A DNA stretch of 64,000 nucleotides from the NCBI GenBank assembly GCA_002811645.1, contig PDIP01000072.1, positions 1 to 64,000 on the forward strand, written 5' to 3'. Under the pieces are notes generated by a model. That model saw nothing but the letters and a program-made list of their open reading frames with translations. It searched no databases and had not been told where the DNA came from. Shown here one piece after another: positions 20,042 to 29,671 of this stretch (positions are counted from its first letter, which is position 1; every line of letters begins with the position of its first letter). Position numbers and translations under genes: made by a program. The stretch comes from Corallochytrium limacisporum (taxonomy: Eukaryota > Opisthokonta).

Positions 20042-22588
20042 ATGGCCCCTGCAAACACGGAAAGTAACACAACTAGAGGGGAGTCACCAAGCAGGGATTC
20101 GTCAAAGACCGGCTTGAAACGTATTCGTAAGGCCCTGTCGGGTAGTGTGCTTCAGACTATGGACACGCTTTCAGATGTGGCGTCCTTAACACCTGGTACT
20201 ACCATGGGAGAGGCCACAGACTTGGATTCGCCCGCAAAGGAAAGGAAGAGTCGCTTGCAACCCCGTCGCAGCAATCTCTTGCTTCATGTTCATATTTATG
20301 AGGCTCGACATTTGCCCAAGATGGACCTCGGCGGTGGCGCTGATCCATTTGTATGCATTCATGTCGGTGAACAGACCCGGAAAACTAGTATAATTAAGCG
20401 GGATCGGTACCCGGTTTGGAATGAGCAATTTGTGTTCAATGTACCCCTCCGGTCTTTTTATATGGAAGATGAGGTGTGCCTGCAGGTCTGGGACTACAAC
20501 TTTGGTCCACATGATCGATTGATTGGTGAGGTGAAGCTAAACTTGCTCGACCTGGCACCTGATCATCCGGAACCAAAGTGGTACCAGGTGCAAGCGAGTC
20601 CGAAGTCGAAAAAATTGGATCCACCCCAGCCCCTTGGACAGCTACGTATCAGCACGCTCTGGTTAGAGGACCCTGAAACTATGGCAGATCCTGAGACGCT
20701 TGTGCATCAGTTGTCATACATGAATATTTTCTTCAACAACACAGACATAAGAACGGATCTGGATCCAGCACCACTAAGCAGAGTACAGAGTGTGTCTACT
20801 GGTACCATCGCGGACAAGACCGCAAGTAATGCACAAGCAAGCGTAACTACGGCTACTACCATCAAGAGGAACATCAGTGTCACGCAGGGCGGGAGCGATG
20901 TGGACACTATTGACATTGAGACTGTGTCCGTTGCACCGACTACCATGCCTGAGGAATTGGCAGAACAGGAGGCCAAAACGACGAATGCAAAGTTTACAGA
21001 CGGCCAGGTACTCAAGGTCACTGTTCTCAATGCGGAGAGTATTATTACCCTGGTGAAGGAACACAAGCGCCCCAAAGTCATGTGCCATATCGTCGTGAAA
21101 CTGGCAGGTCGAGGTTTCATTACCCGACCAGTGGCATTGGACGCTATCGATGACCCCACCAACCCAGAGTGGAATCAAGTGATCAGTGTTCCGCTCAGTT
21201 CGCAACTAAATGGTCGAACTCCAGTGAAGTTCAAAGTACTTGTCGGTGGTGTTTGTATAGCACGAAATCAAGTCCCAGTCGGCAGCTTCCATCCATCGGC
21301 GGTGCTTAAGCCTCCGACGATCGGGTCACCGCCTGCGAGTGGCGAGTCAGTCTCTGAGACGGGAAGTGAGGGGCAAAGTCCTCGGCAGCGCTCAGTTTCC
21401 TCCAGTATGGATCAGCAGACGACACCGAACGCATTGAAGCTGCCGAACGGTCGTTCTCGATCGAAATCGACGGGACAGACCACGGCAAAGAAGCCTGAAC
21501 TCCGGGTGAATAGCAAATCGTCAGACAACATCAGTCAGGCTTCCAACGTGTCGGCAACGGCATCTGCAACGGCATCTGCCCCTGGAGAGTCTCCAAGTAA
21601 GCTGGACAATGTCTGTGATCAATGTCCTGGGACAGAGCTTGTAGTGGAACGGCTGGCACTGAAAGCACAAGAAATCAACCGCATGCATCGCCGTCGCATG
21701 GAACTGCACGGGTTTGAGATCTCTAGCAAACCCATTCTCAACTATTATGCTGAAGTTGTGGTTAACGAGGTGTACGGTCAGGAGGATGCTGGAGAGTTTG
21801 ACGACCCGGCTAATGACCCAGATCGTCCCGAACCAATCAAGACTCCTCAACCCTTGGACTCTTCGTGCATTACCGACGCACCTTTGGGTATCAGCATTCA
21901 ACAATTGAAAGACATTTGGATCAGTGAGGAAGCGCCTGCCTACCATAAATACCTTGGGGATCTAAAATATTCGGAAGTGAAGGTAGATAAATTTGCTGGG
22001 GATGATGCAACACGTACAGTACAGTATCTAATGCCCCCGAATACTATGGTGAAGGCTCTGAATGCCTTCGAAGACCAGAAGCTGGCGGTGGATGAGCCAG
22101 GTGGTTTTATCGTCGAAATTATTTGTCGGACGCCGGATGCTCCCTACGGCTCCACCTTCCGCACCAAAACGCAATGGATTGGCAAGTACAAGAGTCGGAA
22201 GACAAGTACCATTTCAGTCCGGGCCGAGGTTGACTTTGTGAAGAGTACCATGATGGCCAAGCCGATTCGAAATGCTGCTATCAAGGCCGCTACGGAGAAT
22301 GCGCAACAGATGATTAAGTCGATTCAGGAATACGCTTGGAAGAACATGGGAATCACAGAACAGCCTATGGAGGAGATTCCAGTGACGCCTGAAGATGAAG
22401 GTAAGGCTCACGAGGGCATCCTCGGTATGCTGCAGGACACTGTCGAGGAAGTGATCAAAGTGCTCACTGGCATTGAAGCAAGCACTTGGATCGTTATTGT
22501 TCAGGTCTTCTTGCTTCTGCAGGTTATCATTGCTCTGAATACTATTGCCGGCGAGCTGGCTGCCATCCGCGTGAAGATGGATGCTTAG
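20042..22588 (+). CDS. C2-C2-VASt tail-anchored lipid-transfer-like protein
   Basis: The product is 848 residues from the ATG at 20042; the frame to 20009 begins with GTG. The order is: basic, Ser-rich N-terminus; C2A (about 78-185) with Ca2+-type acidic loops (MDLGGGADPF and WDYNFGPHD); a linker; a divergent C2B (about 320-416, NPEWNQV); a long Ser-rich disordered linker; a VASt/StART-like domain (about 603-755, with WISEEAPAYHKYL and VEIICRTPDAPYG...FRTKTQW); an amphipathic stretch; and one C-terminal transmembrane helix (about 813-836). VASt domains of Lam/Aster (GRAMD1) proteins move sterols at ER contact sites. Those have a GRAM domain, which is not visible here; C2 domains would replace its membrane-targeting role. 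Likely an ER-anchored tether and lipid carrier; the sterol specificity is inference. Confidence 0.85.
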   Translation: MAPANTESNTTRGESPSRDSSKTGLKRIRKALSGSVLQTMDTLSDVASLTPGTTMGEATDLDSPAKERKSRLQPRRSNLLLHVHIYEARHLPKMDLGGGADPFVCIHVGEQTRKTSIIKRDRYPVWNEQFVFNVPLRSFYMEDEVCLQVWDYNFGPHDRLIGEVKLNLLDLAPDHPEPKWYQVQASPKSKKLDPPQPLGQLRISTLWLEDPETMADPETLVHQLSYMNIFFNNTDIRTDLDPAPLSRVQSVSTGTIADKTASNAQASVTTATTIKRNISVTQGGSDVDTIDIETVSVAPTTMPEELAEQEAKTTNAKFTDGQVLKVTVLNAESIITLVKEHKRPKVMCHIVVKLAGRGFITRPVALDAIDDPTNPEWNQVISVPLSSQLNGRTPVKFKVLVGGVCIARNQVPVGSFHPSAVLKPPTIGSPPASGESVSETGSEGQSPRQRSVSSSMDQQTTPNALKLPNGRSRSKSTGQTTAKKPELRVNSKSSDNISQASNVSATASATASAPGESPSKLDNVCDQCPGTELVVERLALKAQEINRMHRRRMELHGFEISSKPILNYYAEVVVNEVYGQEDAGEFDDPANDPDRPEPIKTPQPLDSSCITDAPLGISIQQLKDIWISEEAPAYHKYLGDLKYSEVKVDKFAGDDATRTVQYLMPPNTMVKALNAFEDQKLAVDEPGGFIVEIICRTPDAPYGSTFRTKTQWIGKYKSRKTSTISVRAEVDFVKSTMMAKPIRNAAIKAATENAQQMIKSIQEYAWKNMGITEQPMEEIPVTPEDEGKAHEGILGMLQDTVEEVIKVLTGIEASTWIVIVQVFLLLQVIIALNTIAGELAAIRVKMDA

Positions 22589-23130
22589 AGAAAGAACCAG
22601 AAATACACCGCGACATCATGTTTTCATCAGCGATTACGAAACTTTGTGTGATTGCGATATCTTTCCTTTTAACCTGACTCCGCATCCACAAGTGATCAGC
22701 TTTCATTCGCTCAGCCTTCTCGTCGGCCACGGTCAAGTCCCGAGCCCTCCACTAGGGCTTCCCCCCCCCCACCAACTCTTCTCCCTCCGCCCCAATACTG
22801 CCACATCACCCGGAAGTGATCCCCTCTCCCGGGGCTTTCGGTGTGCAGTGCTGAGCAAAAGGCGGGTAAGTGACTTGGATGATAACGGTGGACCCACTTG
22901 GCCCTAGCGGGAGAACGGTACCACCTTATCACCGTAGAAGACTCTAGAATTTTGGGCTTTGCTCAACGACAATGCTTTCTGAACATATTTAGGGGTTCCA
23001 ACAAGGATAACTTCCAAGGCAAAACCTGAGTGTAAATTAAACGAAAAGAACTACGACGTGAATCAACACTAGTCCTTTAGTGCAGTGGTTATCCTTTCGG
23101 AGATAACATGCAGAAACTAAGATACTATAG
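22589..23130. other. Intergenic spacer with GGTACCACC
   Basis: About 540 bp. It contains a C-rich tract near 22761-22780, GGTACCACC at about 22917-22925, and a TATTTAGG box at 22986-22993, about 140 nt upstream of the next ATG. Confidence 0.4.
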
Positions 23131-24582
23131 ATGAGCCGTGACAAACAGACAAAGCAACAGAAAAGGATGTGGATGGCAATGGCACAGCTGCTCTTTTGCA
23201 TTCCAGGGCTGGTGACTTCAGTATTTGCGGCACGCAGAGAGGAGTGTCTCATCAACGGCGAGCTTCACTATGACGATCGGTGTCGCCAATATTCGGCTCT
23301 GCTGGCAGAGCGTAGTGGTACCCATGGCATGGATACCGACAATGTCCATGGAGTGCCAAGCAGTAATTATCAAGGTGGGATATCAATCGGTGAGTCCTTC
23401 ATGCAACACCTCTACAGTGATCAACAGTATCAAAATCCGCTTCATCCGTCAATGGCAGATCTGATTGATCTACAGGTGCTCTTACACTTTGCCTTTGTTG
23501 GTGTAGTTCTAGGATTGTTCGGCCTTTTTCTCCGCCGGCGAATCGGTAAAATCATTTCTGAACACCAACGGACCAGCAGCTACGGATTCACTGCAATCGC
23601 TGTAGTCTGTGTGGGACTTTTGCTATTTGCAACGATTTTGGAGGCCGAGGTAAGCTGTTGGCAACTATACTCTACACGAAGCGCAGTTGGTGCCAAGTAT
23701 TCAGCTCCTACGTTCTCATCATCGGCTGCAGTGACGGGCTCCATTTTTGACGTGGCATGGGCGTCTGAACGTGGCATGCCGTATGACATGCTCACAATTC
23801 CAGTGCAGTGGAAAACCAAACTAACCTCTTTGCGGACTATGAGAGACCTCGAACGTTTCCACCACGAGTTGCACCGAGAATGGCTTAAGGGACAGGGACA
23901 GGGACATGGACAGGCTTTTCACCGCCATGAAAGCACTATATCAGGCGCCGAAGATGACTTCAAAGCTGATGTGATCGCAATGGAGGATCATTTTATGAAC
24001 ACTTGCGTCGCAAGCCGATTGGACCGACGCATGATGCAGACTGTGGCAGTGATCAAACGATTCGGAGGAGCCTTTGTGCCTGATATTGCAGGACAACTGC
24101 TTGACTTTAGTGGTGTGATATGGAATCAACCATTGACGTGGTTTAAGCCTGTGTTCAATGTCATAAATACTCCATGGCGGGCTCTGGTCCATCTGTTGCT
24201 GTTGGCTCTGGTTCTGTATATAGTGGCGGGGTTCTACATTGTCAATTATTTCAAGTACCGTTTATTGGGATCTCAACAGGCATCGGAGCCGATGCACCAG
24301 CCACAGCCAATCATGCAATCGCCACAGCAGCAGCAGCAGCAGTGTCTGCCATCTACTGGTCCGATTATAGAAGAGATCGAGGAGTCACCCACGGAGGTAG
24401 CCGAAGCAAGTCAAAAGCCGCGGTACATTGAGACAGCAGACAGTGCTGGCAGTATTGACCTCAAAGGCATGTCTGAGAAAGAGATACTTCACCTGGCCTC
24501 CATCCTAAGCGAGCATCTCTCTAAGGAAGTGCAATCCACAGAGACGGCCTGGAAGACGGACCGCATGGCCTCGGGATCGTAA
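23131..24582 (+). CDS. Four-hydrophobic-segment membrane protein, CLCC1/Brl1-like architecture
   Basis: The product is 483 residues. It shows an N-terminal signal-like segment (about 13-33), a lumen-like region with three cysteines, paired transmembrane helices (about 115-135 and 152-171), and a loop of about 175 residues with two cysteines. Before the last transmembrane helix (about 350-372) sits an amphipathic stretch (VIWNQPLTWFKPVFNVINTP). The tail is Gln/Pro-rich and acidic. Signal peptide, TM pair, cysteine-bearing loop, amphipathic segment, TM and disordered tail is the layout of CLCC1 (MCLC), which is related to the nuclear-pore-biogenesis factors Brl1/Brr6. No diagnostic motif was confirmed, so the family is a hypothesis. 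Stop codons with the convergent SMP gene are about 83 bp apart. Confidence 0.55.
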   Translation: MSRDKQTKQQKRMWMAMAQLLFCIPGLVTSVFAARREECLINGELHYDDRCRQYSALLAERSGTHGMDTDNVHGVPSSNYQGGISIGESFMQHLYSDQQYQNPLHPSMADLIDLQVLLHFAFVGVVLGLFGLFLRRRIGKIISEHQRTSSYGFTAIAVVCVGLLLFATILEAEVSCWQLYSTRSAVGAKYSAPTFSSSAAVTGSIFDVAWASERGMPYDMLTIPVQWKTKLTSLRTMRDLERFHHELHREWLKGQGQGHGQAFHRHESTISGAEDDFKADVIAMEDHFMNTCVASRLDRRMMQTVAVIKRFGGAFVPDIAGQLLDFSGVIWNQPLTWFKPVFNVINTPWRALVHLLLLALVLYIVAGFYIVNYFKYRLLGSQQASEPMHQPQPIMQSPQQQQQQCLPSTGPIIEEIEESPTEVAEASQKPRYIETADSAGSIDLKGMSEKEILHLASILSEHLSKEVQSTETAWKTDRMASGS

Positions 24583-24665
24583 ATGGTTGCTGCAATGCAG
24601 ACGGGCAGTATAATACAAATATAATTCGGAGAATGCTGATGTGAAACCAGAGCATTTTGAAGTCA

Positions 24666-26855
24666 TCAATGTGTAACCAATTTCTTCGGATCCAATTTCA
24701 CCGGGACTGGATCCCACCGAAGGGACAGGGTCGCAATCGGGCGGTGAGGCTGCCGAAAGTTGTCTGCGGTATCGATTTCAGTGTCGTCTTCTTCATTGCG
24801 GGTGCGAGAGACTTCGTATGAGACAAAATCTCTGACCTGTGCATGCGCGTTTGCTCCACCAAGCACGTTCTTCAGGGCCAGATCGAGTTTGCCAATATAA
24901 TCGTCCGCAGTGTAATCATCCTGGTCGTAGAAGTTTAGCCGAAGGGTTGTCCTTTCGACGTCATCTACCATCATTTCAAATGTTTCCTCAAAGCGGGGCT
25001 CCAGAGTGCTCCGGATGCACCTTGTGGCATGAACTAAGACGTTTCCCGGTCTTCGGATGCAGTGGATGTAGCAGTCTGTGAGACCGTTCAGGTCCATGGG
25101 CGGTAGATTGTCGACGTAATGTAAGGTCACCCGTAGCAAGCCTGTGCGGCCAGTGCAGAAACTACGCTTGGGAACTTTGGGCTGTGATGAAGCCGGTGAT
25201 TCGACTTGAGTCTCTGTCTTCTTTGCGGACACAGGCTTAGTCTCACTATCATGATCATCACAGACGTGGTCATGAGCTGTCTCAGATGTTGGATGAGCCT
25301 TTTCGAACTTTTCGTGTTCTTCTTCTTGCATGCGCCGTAAGTAGTCGACGGACACATAAGCCACGTTCAATACAACTGCGTCCGGAACTTTATCCTGCTC
25401 ATTGGAACTGCGACCCAGGGGCAAGGCCCGGAGAAATTCATCCTCAAACTGTTCCGGCTCCTTGAATTGATACGTGTCATCCTCCTCCTCCGTCTGCTGA
25501 CGCTCGTCTCGGTGGCTATCCAAAATCTCTCGAAGAGGGATCTGCAGACCGGAAGCATAGCCGTTATTACCCCGAATAGTAAGACGCAGAGATTCATTCA
25601 GGTTCTGTTTCGTCACCCGCATGAGGAAAGTCATATCTGTTCTGATGCGGTACTTGTCTTTGTAGTCACCCGTGCCAGTGTCAATGATCTTGGATCCCTT
25701 CATGCTGTGCTTCAGCACTAGATCCTCTCGCATACGCTTCGATTGATCTCGGTTAGCCATCCGATCGTCCTCCACACGGGCATCTGCACTTCCCACGCCC
25801 TTCTCCTGCGCGTTTCGTGTCTCCGCCATACCGGTGGCACCCATGCCGACCATGACGTGAATGTCCTTAGAGTTCAATCGAACTACATTCGTATCGAGAC
25901 GCACCTCCTTCACAGACAAAACCAAGACACCTGTAGAGTCTCTACCCAATCTTTGAGCCTCATCATCTATAAGACGGAGCATCACAGCCTCCGGGTCCAC
26001 GCAATTCGAAACCACTGCCCCCATTACTGCGTTGCGGATCCAGCCCGCCAGCAATGGTGCGTCCATCAGATTCATCATCTGTGTCACCGGACGCAGACTA
26101 AAATCAATCTCCGGAGGCTCCGTGAAACTAATGCTCACTGTCTCCACATGCGGGAATGTTTCCACCAATCTGGCCACGACTTTGCACTTACCCCGGAAGA
26201 AGAAGTCGCTGACCGTAAACTTGATGCTAACGTATGGAATCCAAGACTTCATGACCAGCACAATGTCCATGTCAGGACTCCACAATTCTAAAGTTAGTTT
26301 CAAGGGAATTGTGTTGCGAGAAAACAGACTTCCACGGTTGTCGATGTTCATAAACCGCACATGTCGAATCTGTGGGCTCTGATCGTTGAGCGCAAAGGAG
26401 GAGAAAAAGAACTGCTTGATCATTCCTGGCTTGGTCTTCTCCAATTCCTGCTCTAGGGTTTGCTTCAATTGATTACTCAGACCTTCCTCGTAGAACCACC
26501 AGTATCGGTTGACTATTTCGTTAAGCCATTCTGCTGTCTCCTGGTCCCCAGTAACAATCTTTCTCCGCGCATTCTGCCGCTCAACTGCGTACACAAGACG
26601 TTTCATCATGGATTTCTGTGATCTTGTGAAGAAAAGGTACAGTCCTGTAAAAAATATCAGGATCCATGCAATTGACACGTCATGGGTACCAAGGTAGTAC
26701 GCCACGAACAACCCGAGGCAAGTAATCCATGGCCAGATTGCAAGCGTTCTGACGGCCCAAGTACTGTCCCATAGTTCGGGGCCCTGGGGCGCACTGTGCG
26801 TCGGCTGCGCAGGTGACCCATCATGCTGCTGGCCGTGATCGGCCGCCATTTTCAT
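24666..26855 (-). CDS. SMP-C2 lipid-transfer tether (extended synaptotagmin/tricalbin-like)
   Basis: The product is 729 residues from the ATG at 26855 (26849 is also possible; the frame to 26885 starts at GTG). A hydrophobic hairpin (about 35-78) anchors it in the ER. The SMP domain (about 105-320) is recognisable from ETAEWLNEIVNRYWWFYE, the LWSPDMDIVL strand region and FTEPPEIDFSL. A Lys/Arg-rich linker and a predicted-disordered acidic stretch follow, then one clear C2 domain (about 565-690) with LPPMDLNGLTDCYIHC and NFYDQDDYTADDYIG. The segment between (about 325-480) may hold a degenerate second C2. E-Syts and tricalbins shuttle glycerolipids between ER and plasma membrane; the C2 acidic loops suggest Ca2+ control. 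Confidence 0.85.
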   Translation of the reverse strand: MKMAADHGQQHDGSPAQPTHSAPQGPELWDSTWAVRTLAIWPWITCLGLFVAYYLGTHDVSIAWILIFFTGLYLFFTRSQKSMMKRLVYAVERQNARRKIVTGDQETAEWLNEIVNRYWWFYEEGLSNQLKQTLEQELEKTKPGMIKQFFFSSFALNDQSPQIRHVRFMNIDNRGSLFSRNTIPLKLTLELWSPDMDIVLVMKSWIPYVSIKFTVSDFFFRGKCKVVARLVETFPHVETVSISFTEPPEIDFSLRPVTQMMNLMDAPLLAGWIRNAVMGAVVSNCVDPEAVMLRLIDDEAQRLGRDSTGVLVLSVKEVRLDTNVVRLNSKDIHVMVGMGATGMAETRNAQEKGVGSADARVEDDRMANRDQSKRMREDLVLKHSMKGSKIIDTGTGDYKDKYRIRTDMTFLMRVTKQNLNESLRLTIRGNNGYASGLQIPLREILDSHRDERQQTEEEDDTYQFKEPEQFEDEFLRALPLGRSSNEQDKVPDAVVLNVAYVSVDYLRRMQEEEHEKFEKAHPTSETAHDHVCDDHDSETKPVSAKKTETQVESPASSQPKVPKRSFCTGRTGLLRVTLHYVDNLPPMDLNGLTDCYIHCIRRPGNVLVHATRCIRSTLEPRFEETFEMMVDDVERTTLRLNFYDQDDYTADDYIGKLDLALKNVLGGANAHAQVRDFVSYEVSRTRNEEDDTEIDTADNFRQPHRPIATLSLRWDPVPVKLDPKKLVTH

Positions 26856-27468
26856 TCGCCAATCAGCAAGTACCTCACACTTCACTTACGAAATTAAGTT
26901 TGCGCTTAGCTCTCCACAAGTACGATTCCACCTCTGCCCTGCATAAATCCGGTATTTTTTCTTGAGGAAGTGCGGACTATTTAAGTGAACCACATTGCCA
27001 ATGCCAAACTTCTGAAATATCCTTACCACAGAGTACAGAACCAGGGTGCCTTAAGCGCTGTTGCACACCACAAGAACTGAGGAAGAGATCCGCTGCAGGC
27101 GCGACGGTTTGCAGCCCCTTCCAACCCCCGTCCCTTGGTGCGGGAAACCCGCCGCTGCGGGTGCGCCAACGGGGCAGCAAGAGGGTTTGCTGAGGTCGGC
27201 CACGCCGGAAGTAGAAAATAGGCCCCGGACGGGGTTTGGTAGGGCCAAGTGCTGGTACAGACGGGTTTCATGTGGCGACGTGCGCTTGCCAACGTTCTTG
27301 TTGCCTTCGTATACCGCGTATTTCAATGGGAACAAACTGCGCAATTTCATTTAGCTGGAGAATCCATAAGTTCACTAATCGCTGGCTTAACAGTCCCTTT
27401 GGAACAATACTTGAAGGGTGGATGTGGAGCTCTGATGGATATTGATTTTGCCCTGCACCCTGACCAGA
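26856..27468. other. Divergent promoter region
   Basis: About 610 bp between the SMP and METTL18-like genes. TATTTAAG at 26978-26985 (its complement reads CTTAAATA) lies about 125 nt from the SMP start. A GC-rich segment at 27090-27250 includes the word AAAATAGGCCCCG, also present near 44321. Confidence 0.35.
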
Positions 27469-28422
27469 ATGCCCGAGGAAGAATTTACCTTTAGCTTCGG
27501 GGATGACAGCGAAGATACAACGGTACCTGAATGCGGCTTTGAGCCAAAATTTAAGAAGCAGAAGACAGAACCTCCCAAACCGGTAACTGCATTGTCATTC
27601 AAGGACATAAAGAAGATCACGGAACAGGACATTCCAGTAGAAGAGATCCGCGTGTGCGAGACCGGTTGCCATGTACCATTTGTGAAGCCCAGTGCAACTT
27701 CACGGCTTGCAAATCAAGCCTTCGGTAAGCATGACGTGGTAGCTGGTGTCTACGAAGGTGGCTTCAAGCTCTGGGAAAGTAGCGTAGATCTTGGAAAATA
27801 TCTCTGTCATAACAGCGACTCGGCCATACGAACAGCCCAACGAGTTCTGGAAGTCGGCTGTGGCATGGCGCTGCCGTCAGTCACTGTCCGAAGCCTACAG
27901 ACTAGGGCAAAGAGTGCACAGCCAGCAACGTATTGGTTACAAGACTACAACGAAGAGGTCATTCGTCAGGTTACACACGCCTGCCTCACTGTCAATGGCT
28001 GGTATGATGCCACGCACGGGAAGCAGATAAATGGAGAGAGCCCAGAACCAGCAATGGCGAACGGAGGTTTCCTTTGGGGGTCTTGGGAAGCTATGGTCGA
28101 GGACATGAAGAACAGTAAGGGCGACTGGTGCACTGATAAGTTTGATCTTATTCTCGGTGCAGAGGTGATCTATCGACAGGAGAATGTACCGGCTCTGTGC
28201 GCACTGATCGACGAGACCTTGGCAGCTGATGGGCTTTGCCTACTGGCTAATAAAAAGTACTACTTCGGCGTCGGCGGTGGTACTTTAGGATTTCAGGAGC
28301 ACATTCAAGCACACTGTCCAGCGTTAGAGATTGAGGACATATTTGAAGTGCCAGACGAAAAGACTGCGGTACCGCGAGACATTATCGTCATCAAACGGTG
28401 CAAACAAGTACGCAAGGGATAA
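27469..28422 (+). CDS. METTL18/Hpm1-like protein-histidine methyltransferase
   Basis: The product is 317 residues from the ATG at 27469; the upstream frame begins at TTG. It is a seven-beta-strand SAM methyltransferase: the METTL18 hallmark GGFKLWESSVDLGKYL (about 100-115) precedes motif I VLEVGCGMALPS (about 133-144). Then come LQDYNEEV (acidic end of the second strand) and FDLILGAEVIYR (motif IV region). Human METTL18 and yeast Hpm1 methylate a histidine of ribosomal protein uL3 (RPL3) and affect 60S assembly and elongation. The N-terminal 30 residues carry a small basic patch (KFKKQK). AATAAA lies about 59 nt after the stop. Confidence 0.9.
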   Translation: MPEEEFTFSFGDDSEDTTVPECGFEPKFKKQKTEPPKPVTALSFKDIKKITEQDIPVEEIRVCETGCHVPFVKPSATSRLANQAFGKHDVVAGVYEGGFKLWESSVDLGKYLCHNSDSAIRTAQRVLEVGCGMALPSVTVRSLQTRAKSAQPATYWLQDYNEEVIRQVTHACLTVNGWYDATHGKQINGESPEPAMANGGFLWGSWEAMVEDMKNSKGDWCTDKFDLILGAEVIYRQENVPALCALIDETLAADGLCLLANKKYYFGVGGGTLGFQEHIQAHCPALEIEDIFEVPDEKTAVPRDIIVIKRCKQVRKG

Positions 28423-28480
28423 ACCATTCGTATCCACTAGATTTTTCTACTTTGAACTACTATCGTACTAGTTTACCAAA

Positions 28481-28486
28481 AATAAA
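28481..28486 (+). terminator. Poly(A) signal AATAAA
   Basis: AATAAA about 59 nt after the METTL18-like stop, just before the stop of the convergent gene at 28508. Confidence 0.5.
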
Positions 28487-28507
28487 GAACCAGCCAGTAT
28501 TATTACA

Positions 28508-29671
28508 TTAGACCTTGAAATTAAGTCTGCGCAGGAATGGGTCAATGTTGTGGCCTCCCATGTTCAAGCTGTCATAAATGGCCTCTCTAATGCCCTTTGG
28601 GCCGGCCTCATTAAGCAATTCCGTGGGGATTCCAACCTCCGCAATGACCAACGAGTGTTTCGTGGTCAACTTCTGTGTGGCATCCTCAAGGGACGGCAAT
28701 GCTCCGCCTTCCGAGTTCAAAATTGGGTGCCATCCCGTAAGGGCCTGTAGTGCGCCAACCTCTTCGACAATTTCTGCAACAAACTTCTTTCCGTCCGTCG
28801 TAGGGGTATAGTATATGTCTCCAAGATCAAGCACGAACAACGATAGGGGGCACTGTCTCAGTACCCTCTCCATACGTACGCGTAACCTATCCCACTCCAT
28901 CCATTCCTCTAGCCATTGAATCTGGATGGAGCACGATTTTGCATCCTGTTTGACTGTCACAGAGTCCAGGAGCTCTTCCACAGGATCTATTCTAAGCCAC
29001 CGATGAATGACTGGTACCATGGTGGTGATGGGTCCGTCTCGCAAGTCAGGGTCTCCGTGACTCAGGCGACGCAAAACTCCCTGTAGCTCGTTGATGCGAA
29101 CCGACTCAAAAGTATCAGGATTCTCTGGGTCGTGAGGCAGGCTGTCGAGTCCAGTAACTAAGTCATCAACCCAAGAGTCGCTCAATATGCTCAACGGAGA
29201 AGCGCTGGAATCAAAACCCGGCATACGGTCATGAATCAGATCTTCTGCTAACGACTGAAATGTGTTTATAAGCATCTGTGCCCGTGGGCCACCTGGCCCC
29301 CCGACCAGCAAAGCAATGGACATTCCTGTTGCGTAGAGCAAGCATGATCCGATAATAATAGCAGTCCATGGCATGAGGATAGTAGCTTCTTCAACACGCT
29401 TTTGTTCATCGTAGACCTCCAATTGCCAATCGATGTCATCTTCTTCCTCGGGAATGGGTTCTGTTGCTGTCTGGCCATTCTCCTGTGGGGGCTGTTGTGA
29501 GCGTTTGAAAGGACTGAGGGAGTTCATAATGTAATGCACTGTGTTCATCGGGGACTGGAAGCTTACTCGTCGTGGATCTAATTCAGCTATCCGAACTGGA
29601 GACTGCTCGGGAGATGAATCCACATCCGTCAGTACAGCCAGCTTCTTTGGAGCTGATTTCTTCCGAGCCAT
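28508..29671 (-). CDS. Single-pass membrane protein, LAP1/torsin-like lumenal domain (tentative)
   Basis: The product is 387 residues from the ATG at 29671; the frame to 29704 starts at GTG. A basic N-terminus (ARKKSAPKK) with several SP sites, an acidic stretch (EEEDD) and one transmembrane helix (about 99-124) precede a C-terminal domain of about 260 residues. Near its end, CPLSLFVLDLGDIY resembles the Walker-B strand of AAA+ proteins with the acidic pair altered. TTKHSLVIAEVGIP followed by GPKGIREAIYD resembles the sensor-1 strand and following helix of torsins. A type II layout with a degenerate AAA-like lumenal domain is that of LAP1/LULL1, torsin cofactors in the nuclear envelope/ER. 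This is weak pattern similarity; it may be an unrelated membrane protein. Confidence 0.5.
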   Translation of the reverse strand: MARKKSAPKKLAVLTDVDSSPEQSPVRIAELDPRRVSFQSPMNTVHYIMNSLSPFKRSQQPPQENGQTATEPIPEEEDDIDWQLEVYDEQKRVEEATILMPWTAIIIGSCLLYATGMSIALLVGGPGGPRAQMLINTFQSLAEDLIHDRMPGFDSSASPLSILSDSWVDDLVTGLDSLPHDPENPDTFESVRINELQGVLRRLSHGDPDLRDGPITTMVPVIHRWLRIDPVEELLDSVTVKQDAKSCSIQIQWLEEWMEWDRLRVRMERVLRQCPLSLFVLDLGDIYYTPTTDGKKFVAEIVEEVGALQALTGWHPILNSEGGALPSLEDATQKLTTKHSLVIAEVGIPTELLNEAGPKGIREAIYDSLNMGGHNIDPFLRRLNFKV

